The position numbers and the translations under genes are program-made. 5,367 bases of DNA from NCBI GenBank assembly GCA_016195585.1, contig JACPZJ010000030.1, positions 1-5,367 on the forward strand. The letters are read 5' to 3'. Shown here in pieces: positions 1 to 5,266 of the stretch. Within the stretch, counting starts at the first letter, position 1, and each line of letters begins with the position of its first letter. The DNA comes from Nitrospirota bacterium. GTDB taxonomy: Bacteria > Nitrospirota > CAKKRA01 > 9FT-COMBO-42-15. The notes under the pieces were generated by a model. That model was not told where the DNA came from. It worked only from the letters and a program-made list of their open reading frames with translations, and made no database searches.

Positions 1-1834
1 GGCTGCTCATGCTCGGCGCCAGATTGTCATGCCTGTTTGCTCCTGTCATCTGATTCTCAATAAAATATTCAGGCTTGGTTATCTTGCCGATATCATGATA
101 ATAGGCTGCAACCCTCGCAAGGAGGGGATTAACCTTTATTGCCTCTGCTGCTGATTCAGTGAGTGTGCTTACCACCATGCTGTGATGATATGTCCCGGGC
201 GCAACAACAAAGAGCTGTCTTAATATGGGCTGATTCAGATCAAGAAGTTCAAGCAGTTTAAAATTCGTTGTTATCTTAAAGGATGATTCAAGCAGGGACA
301 ATAGCCCTGACACCATTGTTGATGCAATAAAACCGCCTGAGAGCCCAAAGGCAATATCAAGGGGCCCTTTAATTGTAAAGACCCTTGCATTGTAAAGATT
401 TATTGCAATAATCATCAATATATTAATAAGGCCGACAAAGAGCCCTGCCCTTTGCAGGGCAGACCTCTTCTTGCACTGGATAACGCTGAAGGCAGCCACA
501 ATCCCGCCTATGAATGAAAAGAGTATAATCAGCGGCTCCTCCTTTATAGCCATGCCAATTAGAAGGCTGTTGATAAAGGAGAAGACAATGGCAATATGTA
601 TATCAAAAAGGATTGCAGCAAGCATAGGGCCGATAACAACAGGGATGGCAAAGATAAAATCCGTATTGTCTATAAATTCGTATCTTTCTGCAAAGGAGCC
701 GAAGAGGAAATAAGATAGCTTGGTAATGGCCACATTCCCTACTATTAATATGCTGATAAGAAGGAATTTTGAAAGGTCAAATGGAAGGTAGCGCTTGTAT
801 CTCATTATATCCCTGTAGAAGGTGTAGATTATAATAGAGGCCAAAAAGGCAATCCCAAGAAAGACCTGAAGTATATAGCCTCTTCCCTGATATTTGCTGA
901 TTTCGCCGAGGATTGCTATGTGCTCCTCTGCGACCCTCTGGCCGTTTCTTAATATTGTATCCCCTTTCTTTATCTTATAGAAGAGCGGTTTTATATTAAT
1001 GACAGCCTCTTTCTTCCTCGCCTCTGTCTCGTTCTTGTTGAACACGAGGTTTGGGCCCAGCATCTTTGTGCATATCTCTGCCGCTGCATTTTGAACGGCC
1101 CTGTTTGTTGAAGGAAAGAATGAGGCGGTTAAGCTTAGCATCTGCTTGTTGGCCTCTTTTACATCAAGGATTTCAGAAAGATTCTTTACATGACCCTCCC
1201 TGTTCTCATTAATGGTGCGGGTAATAATCCCCTTTTCCTTATCAGCCTCAAGGAGGTACCTGTCTGCTATAATGCCCCTTCCCATCACAGTGGAAAGTAT
1301 TTTTACTATCTTTTCCTGTATATCCTTATTATAGTTTACTGATAATAGGGTTTTAAGCGTGGCTGATGAAACAGGGATGCCCATCTTTTCAATAAAGGCC
1401 TTCTCCTGCGACTGAAATGCCTCAGCCGTAATCTCTCCGTTTTTATATCCCTTTACAGCAGCGCGCATCTCTTCAAAGGCCGAGGCGATCTTCGCTTCTA
1501 TCTGAGAGATGGCATTGGAGTCAAGGTCATAAACAGAAAACACCCTTTCCTCTGCTGCCTGCTGTTTCCTTCTGATGGTTGCCTCATCCTTAACAATCAG
1601 ATCCACAGGCGCCTTTATATCCCTCTGAGCCACATCCCCTGCTGCAAGACGGGGCGCAGAAAATATCCCGCCCGGTATCAATAAAAAGGTAAGGAGAAAA
1701 ACTACAGAGAGGCCGAGTACAATAAGAAGCCACTTGTTCTCTTCCATCTTCTCCATGCTAAGGCCGAATGGCCGCCGGTATTTTGCCCAAAAGGATTCCT
1801 TATCTTCTTTTATCTTTTCCAATCTTTTCTCCAT
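1..1834 (-). CDS. pgpH: 7TM-HD family cyclic dinucleotide phosphodiesterase (PgpH/YqfF-like), C-terminus beyond the window
   Basis: This is the N-terminal 611 codons of a membrane-anchored HD-domain phosphodiesterase. Characterised members of the family (Listeria PgpH, Bacillus YqfF) hydrolyse cyclic di-AMP; that substrate is inferred here. In order I see a short basic N-terminus, one membrane segment at about residues 35-54 (WLLIVLGLSVVFLL), an extracytoplasmic region to about 318 with the GDVAQRDIKAP and VYDLD motifs of the 7TMR-HDED domain, seven hydrophobic segments between about 319 and 514, and a cytoplasmic HD domain. The HD domain begins near PGTYHHSMVV (about 545) and has the metal-binding HD pair at about 580-581 in YYHDIGK. 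The rest of the HD domain is off the left edge. The chosen ATG lies inside the end of phoH, giving a 35-base overlap and an operon. In-frame ATGs at 1843, 1756 and 1747 are alternatives. None has a convincing ribosome binding site, so the exact start is uncertain. Confidence 0.93.
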   Translation of the reverse strand, partial: MEKRLEKIKEDKESFWAKYRRPFGLSMEKMEENKWLLIVLGLSVVFLLTFLLIPGGIFSAPRLAAGDVAQRDIKAPVDLIVKDEATIRRKQQAAEERVFSVYDLDSNAISQIEAKIASAFEEMRAAVKGYKNGEITAEAFQSQEKAFIEKMGIPVSSATLKTLLSVNYNKDIQEKIVKILSTVMGRGIIADRYLLEADKEKGIITRTINENREGHVKNLSEILDVKEANKQMLSLTASFFPSTNRAVQNAAAEICTKMLGPNLVFNKNETEARKKEAVINIKPLFYKIKKGDTILRNGQRVAEEHIAILGEISKYQGRGYILQVFLGIAFLASIIIYTFYRDIMRYKRYLPFDLSKFLLISILIVGNVAITKLSYFLFGSFAERYEFIDNTDFIFAIPVVIGPMLAAILFDIHIAIVFSFINSLLIGMAIKEEPLIILFSFIGGIVAAFSVIQCKKRSALQRAGLFVGLINILMIIAINLYNARVFTIKGPLDIAFGLSGGFIASTMVSGLLSLLESSFKITTNFKLLELLDLNQPILRQLFVVAPGTYHHSMVVSTLTESAAEAIKVNPLLARVAAYYHDIGKITKPEYFIENQMTGANRHDNLAPSMSS

Positions 1835-2783
1835 ATCTATCATAGGCCTTGACTATCTGCTGAACAAGCTTATGCCTTACAACATCCTTATCAGTAAAAT
1901 AGACAAATTTAATACCCTTGATGCCGCTCAATATCTCCTGAATCTCAATCAGTCCCGAGACACGCTCCCGCGGCAGGTCTACCTGTGTAATATCGCCGGT
2001 GATCACCACCTTGGAGTTGAACCCGAGCCTCGTGAGAAACATCTTCATCTGCTCAGATGTTGCATTCTGCGCCTCGTCCAGTATAACAAAGGAATCATTC
2101 AGTGTCCTGCCGCGCATAAAAGCAAGGGGCGCAATCTCTACTGTGCCTCGCTCTATAAGGCGGTTTGCCTTATCAAACTCTATCATGTCAAATAGCGCAT
2201 CATATAATGGTCTTAAATAAGGGTGAACCTTTTCAAATATATCGCCCGGCAGATAGCCTAACTTTTCTCCTGCCTCAACAGCAGGCCTTGCAAGCACAAT
2301 CCTGCTCACCTCTTTTTTCAGGAGTGCGGAGACTGCCATTGCCATGGCAAGATAGGTCTTGCCTGTGCCGGCAGGCCCGATCCCTATTGCCATGTCGTGT
2401 TTGCGGATTGCATCAACATATTTACGCTGATTGGCGGATTTTGGTGCGATGAATCTCTTTTTTGAAGAGACAGGGATAGTCTCCATGAATATCTTCTGGA
2501 CAGAGACCTTCGGCTCCCTCTTTACTGAATGGATGGCAAAGGCAATATCCTCTTCCCTTAATAAAAAACCGTTTGCCGCCAATGCATTTATATCTGAGAC
2601 GAGGGATTCAATCTTCTCCACTCCCCCGCCTTCGCCTTCTACTGACAGGTCTCCGCCCCGCGCAACCACCTTCACGCCAAAGAGCTCCTCCATGAGCCTG
2701 AGATTCGCATCGCGATTCCCATAAAAGGCAGGCAGGTCAATGCCATCAGCTAATCTTATCTTTGTAATCACACCCTTTTCCAA
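1800..2783 (-). CDS. phoH: PhoH family ATPase (PhoH/YbeZ-like)
   Basis: This is a complete 327-residue PhoH-like P-loop ATPase, the usual length for the family. Family members are cytoplasmic NTPases linked to RNA metabolism and ribosome maturation, and their genes often neighbour ybeY. The first 100 or so residues form the family's KH-like N-terminal region (AFYGNRDANLRLMEELFG). The ATPase core has Walker A GPAGTGKT at 136-143, the following YLAMAMA helix, RIVLARPAVEAGEKLGYLPG, Walker B VILDEAQNAT with the acidic pair at 236-237, and the TGDITQVDLP sensor motif near 262-271. The only in-frame initiators at the front are TTG at 2783 and GTG at 2771; an in-frame TAG lies two codons upstream of the TTG. 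Ribosome-binding-like AAGGAT is 12 bases from the TTG, which is rather far. The end overlaps the HD gene, so the two are probably co-transcribed. The function class is certain; the physiological role is not visible from the sequence. Confidence 0.96.
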   Translation of the reverse strand: MEKGVITKIRLADGIDLPAFYGNRDANLRLMEELFGVKVVARGGDLSVEGEGGGVEKIESLVSDINALAANGFLLREEDIAFAIHSVKREPKVSVQKIFMETIPVSSKKRFIAPKSANQRKYVDAIRKHDMAIGIGPAGTGKTYLAMAMAVSALLKKEVSRIVLARPAVEAGEKLGYLPGDIFEKVHPYLRPLYDALFDMIEFDKANRLIERGTVEIAPLAFMRGRTLNDSFVILDEAQNATSEQMKMFLTRLGFNSKVVITGDITQVDLPRERVSGLIEIQEILSGIKGIKFVYFTDKDVVRHKLVQQIVKAYDRYGEKIGKDKRR

Positions 2784-2863
2784 TGTCTATATTATATCCT
2801 TAGTTTCTCCTTATTTTTGTATATATTTTATCATATAACAGGGAAAAAGGAAATAAGCAACGG
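2784..2863 (-). promoter_or_regulatory. larC-phoH gap with possible phoH promoter
   Basis: This 80-base AT-rich gap separates the larC stop from the phoH start. A perfect TATAAT lies on the minus strand at 2796-2791, exactly seven bases before the TTG start codon. No -35 box is recognisable 16-18 bases upstream of it. A second possible -10 (TATGAT) near 2834-2829 has only a weak TTGCTT partner upstream with a 19-base spacer, and would leave AAGGAG about 23 bases before the start codon. There is no hairpin followed by a T-run that would make a clear larC terminator, so read-through from larC is possible. Confidence 0.3.
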
Positions 2864-4033
2864 TTACCGGCTATCCTTTGCCTTATCCCTAATCTCCTCC
2901 ATAACCTTTTTTAAAGGGATTTTATTTTTAATAGCAATCCTCTTGCAATCCTCGTATTCAGGGTTTATACCTAATATCTCTTTATCATCAAAAGCTATCT
3001 TCACACGCACCTTTCCATATTTTGTCTTTATCTCTTTTATCTCTCTTTCTACCTTGATTCTTCCAATTTCCTGAACCCGAAGGCCAATGGATGTGGTTTC
3101 TCTAAAGATGATATCTGATAATATCTTAACATCATCCCTATTTGACAGCACGCTCAGCATTGTAGCAGGCCTGCCCTTTTTCATTATGATTGGCGTAAGA
3201 TAAACATCCAAAGCGCCTTTTGCAAATAGTTTATCCATCACATATTCATAGAGCTGAGGGTTCATGTCGTCTATGTTTGTCTCAAGGAGGATGGTGTTTT
3301 CTTCCTTTGCAGGATTTTTCATCTCACCGATAAATATTCTTAGCAGATTTGGCATATCAGGCGAGTTAAATGTCCCCGCGCCATAGCCGATAGCCTTAAT
3401 ATCCATCTTTGGCATTGGCCCAAAGTCCTTTGAAAGTGTGCTGATGATAGCCGCGCCTGTTGGAGTTGTTAGCTCCATCTTTATATCTGTGGAATAGACA
3501 GGTATGCCTTTTAAAAGCTCTGCAGTAGCAGGGCCCGGAACAGGAAGAATTCCATGGGCTGATTTAGTATAACCTGAGCCGGTATTTATTGCCGATGCAC
3601 AGATATTTTCAATACCGAGCAGGTGCAGGCCGATTACAGCGCCGGTTATATCAACAATTGCATCTACTGCACCAACCTCGTGGAAATGAAAATTGTTTAT
3701 ACTTGTCTTATGAACCTTTGCCTCAGCCTTTGCCAGCCTTTGAAAGACACTGATTGCATTATTTTTGATTGACCTGTCAAGTTTGCTATTGTTTATTATT
3801 TTTTTAATATCAGAAAGCCTGCGCTCTCTCTGCCTGCCTTTTACAATCACATCTACCTTTGTTGCAGAAATGCCGTTCTTTTTTACCTTCTTTGCAGTAA
3901 TGTCATAATTATCAATTGGAAGTTTTGACAGATATGATTTTAATTCTTTAAGGCTCAGGCCTGCATCAATCAAGGCGCCGAGAGTCATATCACCGCTTAT
4001 GCCTGAGAAGCAGTCAAAATATGCTGTCCGCAT
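2864..4033 (-). CDS. larC: LarC, nickel insertion protein for the nickel-pincer (SCS) cofactor
   Basis: LarC inserts nickel, with CTP, into the pyridinium bis-thiocarboxylate mononucleotide to finish the nickel-pincer cofactor first found in lactate racemase. The 389 residues carry the full family pattern: FDCFSGISGDM at 6-16, HFHEVGAVDAIVD at 116-128, the TGSGYTKSAHG segment near 151-161, TTPTGAA at 189-195, and the C-terminal-domain motif ETNIDDMNPQ at 251-260. In Lactiplantibacillus plantarum the two halves are joined by a programmed frameshift. Here they are one continuous frame, as in many other bacteria. I placed the start at the ATG giving MRTAYFDCFSG, which matches the family N-terminus. 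A TTG twelve codons upstream (4069) is possible, but it adds residues unlike the family and falls on the promoter -35. No larA, larB or larE is in the window, so the client enzyme is unknown. Confidence 0.95.
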   Translation of the reverse strand: MRTAYFDCFSGISGDMTLGALIDAGLSLKELKSYLSKLPIDNYDITAKKVKKNGISATKVDVIVKGRQRERRLSDIKKIINNSKLDRSIKNNAISVFQRLAKAEAKVHKTSINNFHFHEVGAVDAIVDITGAVIGLHLLGIENICASAINTGSGYTKSAHGILPVPGPATAELLKGIPVYSTDIKMELTTPTGAAIISTLSKDFGPMPKMDIKAIGYGAGTFNSPDMPNLLRIFIGEMKNPAKEENTILLETNIDDMNPQLYEYVMDKLFAKGALDVYLTPIIMKKGRPATMLSVLSNRDDVKILSDIIFRETTSIGLRVQEIGRIKVEREIKEIKTKYGKVRVKIAFDDKEILGINPEYEDCKRIAIKNKIPLKKVMEEIRDKAKDSR

Positions 4034-4040
4034 GAAAAGA

Positions 4041-4069
4041 AGTGTAACATCTCTTTTTTTTATGTTCAA
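4041..4069 (-). promoter_or_regulatory. Candidate larC promoter, possibly giving a leaderless message
   Basis: On the minus strand TTGAAC (4069-4064, four of six consensus bases) and TACACT (4046-4041, four of six) are separated by exactly 17 bases. Transcription starting six to seven bases beyond the -10 would begin at about 4035-4033, on or next to the larC ATG. No Shine-Dalgarno sequence lies in the bases before that ATG (ACACTTCTTTTC), which fits a leaderless message. Both boxes are imperfect, so this is a prediction. Confidence 0.4.
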
Positions 4070-4121
4070 GGGAAAGTTTTAGATTATTTTTCCACCCCTA
4101 CACAATCACAATCTTCCACCC

Positions 4122-4225
4122 GTGCCTTTTTAATTCTCGCAAGACAGAACAAAAGCGCCTATCCTGATTTTTATATTTACCTTGAAGCAGGGTTTGTCAT
4201 GGGTGTAGACAAGACCCTGCTGCTT
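4122..4225 (+). repeat. Direct repeat copy A (about 105 bp)
   Basis: This segment recurs at 4762-4865 in the same orientation. Shared runs include AACAAAAGCGCCT, GATTTTTATATTT, CCTTGAAGCAG, TTTGTCATGGGTG and GACCCTGCTGCTT. By eye identity is about 85-90 percent, with short indels near 4130-4139 and at 4178-4181. Copy A contains an inverted repeat: AGCAGGGTTTGTC (4186-4198) pairs with GACAAGACCCTGCT (4208-4221) around a nine-base loop, with one bulged base. On the plus strand copy A also lies in an open frame that ends in TAA at 4232-4234 and reads through YPDFYIYLEAGFVMGVDK. It could therefore be the fossil 3' end of a gene. No transposase or flanking target duplication was seen. Confidence 0.85.
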
Positions 4226-4285
4226 CTCCCTTAATTATAACTTCACCATTTTAGAGGAATTTGTGAGGGCATTTTCACATTGATA

Positions 4286-4314
4286 TTGCCTTCTCATTAA
4301 AATAGAAGTATAAT
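4286..4314 (+). promoter_or_regulatory. Promoter for the CopG-type toxin-antitoxin module
   Basis: TTGCCT at 4286-4291 (four of six -35 consensus bases) and a perfect TATAAT at 4309-4314 are spaced by 17 bases. Transcription would start near 4321, leaving a 5' leader of about 65 bases before the truncated toxin frame. An imperfect inverted repeat, TTCTTT (4323-4328) and AAAGAA (4337-4342), lies just downstream, where a CopG-type antitoxin might bind its own operator. Another inverted pair, TGTGA (4262-4266) and TCACA (4275-4279), lies just upstream of the -35. Operator roles are speculative; the promoter itself is well formed. Confidence 0.55.
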
Positions 4315-4387
4315 TAAATAAATTCTTTGCTTTAAGAAAGAAATAAAAAGTTCGCCATAGTGTGTTTAATACAAGAGGAGCGTTCAA

Positions 4388-4525
4388 CTGTTAATCACAA
4401 TTGATGATATAATATGGCTGGATACAATATCAGTATTTTTTATCAGAAAGCTTAATAACAAGGCCCTAATTATAACTGCAAGAGATATGAACAAAAGGGA
4501 GAGGATAAGATATGAAAAAAAGTAG
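4388..4525 (+). pseudogene. Internally deleted toxin gene upstream of a CopG-type antitoxin (BrnT-like remnant)
   Basis: This short frame of 45 codons has an excellent ribosome binding site (AAGAGGAG at 4373-4380) seven bases before a CTG start. It ends 14 bases inside the following antitoxin gene, as is normal in toxin-antitoxin pairs. The protein begins LITIDDIIWLDTI and then continues at once with VFFIRKLNNKALIITARDM and KRERIRYEKK. From memory, full toxins of this group, about 90-100 residues long, start with IDDIIWLD-like residues and finish with a strand ending in an alanine-arginine-aspartate-methionine motif and a charged ERxxYE tail. About 50 central residues therefore appear to be missing without loss of frame. 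No ATG, GTG or TTG start is available, because an in-frame TAA lies at 4367-4369. The product is probably inactive. A genuinely short protein or a sequencing or assembly deletion are alternatives. Assignment to the BrnT-like group rests on pattern memory. Confidence 0.6.
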
Positions 4526-4751
4526 GCGCAGAGAGATGACAATAACAGAGGCGAGCGACTATTTTGACGAGCACGATATATTTGAGTTTGAAGATGTAAA
4601 AGAAGCTGCAGACATTAAATTCAAGCTGCAGAAAAAGAAATATGTAGGACTTGATATGGGACTTTTTAAGAAAATCAGAAGCAAGGCGAAAAAGCTCCAT
4701 AAGAGCGAGGACATTCTTATTAAAGAATGGTTGATGGAGAAGGTAGGATAA
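4512..4751 (+). CDS. CopG family antitoxin of a type II toxin-antitoxin system
   Basis: This complete 79-residue protein resembles the CopG-type antitoxin family. These proteins neutralise a partner toxin by direct binding and usually repress their own operon. The N-terminal half holds the acidic SDYFDEHDIFEFEDV segment (about residues 15-29), likely the toxin-binding part. The C-terminal half fits a ribbon-helix-helix DNA-binding fold: a strand at KKYVGLD (about 42-48), a first helix at GLFKKIRSKAKKLH (about 50-63) and a second at EDILIKEWLMEKV (about 66-78). The ATG is preceded by GGAGAGG with seven bases of spacing, and overlaps the end of the truncated toxin frame by 14 bases. It shares that frame's promoter. 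The antitoxin looks intact although its toxin does not. It could now act as an orphan repressor, or protect against a related toxin elsewhere in the genome; both are inference. Confidence 0.85.
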   Translation: MKKSRRREMTITEASDYFDEHDIFEFEDVKEAADIKFKLQKKKYVGLDMGLFKKIRSKAKKLHKSEDILIKEWLMEKVG

Positions 4752-4761
4752 AAAACCGCCT

Positions 4762-4865
4762 GTGCCTTTTTTTTCTCTTGCAAGATAGAACAAAAGCGCC
4801 TGTCCCGATTTTTATATTTCCTTGAAGCAGACTTTGTCATGGGTGCAGACCAGACCCTGCTGCTT
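4762..4865 (+). repeat. Direct repeat copy B (about 105 bp)
   Basis: This is the second copy of the repeat at 4122-4225, in the same orientation and 640 bases downstream. It begins 10 bases after the CopG antitoxin stop codon and ends 50 bases before the end of the HigA-like gene, so it fills the space between the two converging genes. Relative to copy A it has a longer T-run (4767-4774), an in-frame TAG where A has CAG (at 4786), and a one-base deletion near 4819 that breaks the reading frame. Changes in the left arm of the inverted repeat (GG to AC) are not matched in the right arm. The hairpin is therefore not conserved between copies. Confidence 0.85.
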
Positions 4866-4915
4866 TCCCAATTACGACCCTAATTATTCCCCAGAAAATT
4901 GGTTCCGGCTTGACC

Positions 4916-5248
4916 CTACACACATGCCAATTCCAGATGAAATCCCGGTTGATTTACTACCAGCTTCTTTCTTGTTATAGAGGCAATCTTAACCAGCAAT
5001 TCAATACTGGGCAGACGTTTGTCTTTTAACCCCTCAAGACGGCCTATCATGGGCTGGCTTATGCCAATGGCATCTGCGAGTTCTGATTGTGTAAGTCCAG
5101 CCTTTTCTCTTGCTATTTTAATTTGTCTGGCAATAGCAACCCTTAATCTGGCTTTGTCTAAAAGGATTTTAAATTCGTGGTCTTTTTCGCGTCTTTTGAT
5201 AATATCTTCAAGAGAATAAATATCTTTTGTGCGAGTATGGATTTTCAT
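4916..5248 (-). CDS. higA: XRE/HTH antitoxin of a HigBA-type toxin-antitoxin system
   Basis: This complete 110-residue protein has a lambda-repressor-like helix-turn-helix. The DNA-binding domain spans about residues 39-94 (IARQIKIAREKAG, then TQSELADAIG as the scaffold helix and SQPMIGRLEG as the recognition helix). A polar N-terminal region of about 38 residues precedes it (MKIHTRTKDIYSLEDIIKRR), and a short tail, KKLVVNQPGFHLELACV, follows. HigA antitoxins block the HigB mRNA-cleaving toxin and repress the shared operon. The start is secure: GGGAGG lies eight bases before the ATG. The upstream gene on the same strand encodes the end of a gp49/HigB-like toxin, with 18 bases between the genes. 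Toxin before antitoxin is the usual HigBA order. The gene converges on the CopG module, with repeat copy B between them. Confidence 0.9.
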   Translation of the reverse strand: MKIHTRTKDIYSLEDIIKRREKDHEFKILLDKARLRVAIARQIKIAREKAGLTQSELADAIGISQPMIGRLEGLKDKRLPSIELLVKIASITRKKLVVNQPGFHLELACV

Positions 5249-5266
5249 ATAAATAACCTCCCTTTT

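Noticed and set aside
471..713. Plus-strand open frame of 80 codons
   Set aside because: It is antisense to the membrane segments of the 7TM-HD protein, whose minus-strand frame is open throughout and matches the family.
1734..2724. Several plus-strand open frames (1734-2195, 1999-2220, 2165-2452, 2431-2724)
   Set aside because: They are antisense to phoH and to the start of the HD gene, where the minus-strand frame has clear conserved motifs. Their translations show no family pattern.
2817..3074. Plus-strand open frame of 85 codons over the end of larC
   Set aside because: It is hydrophobic only because it is antisense to the lysine-rich LarC tail; no ribosome binding site or family resemblance.
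4034..4069. Longer larC start at the TTG at 4069
   Set aside because: The twelve extra residues do not belong to the family N-terminus, no ribosome binding site precedes the TTG, and it coincides with a promoter-like -35.
4741..4774. Possible rho-independent terminator after the CopG antitoxin, with a run of eight T
   Set aside because: The stem before the T-run is only a few interrupted pairs (AAGG with CCTT, AGG with CCT), and the T-run belongs to repeat copy B.
4470..4840. Two minus-strand open frames opposite the CopG antitoxin
   Set aside because: The plus-strand antitoxin has a good ribosome binding site, a promoter and a recognisable fold. The antisense translations are low-complexity and run through repeat copy B.
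4122..4865. CRISPR-like or long-terminal-repeat interpretation of the two repeats
   Set aside because: There are only two diverged copies, about 105 bp each and 640 bases apart, with an ordinary gene pair between them and no spacers, integrase or transposase.
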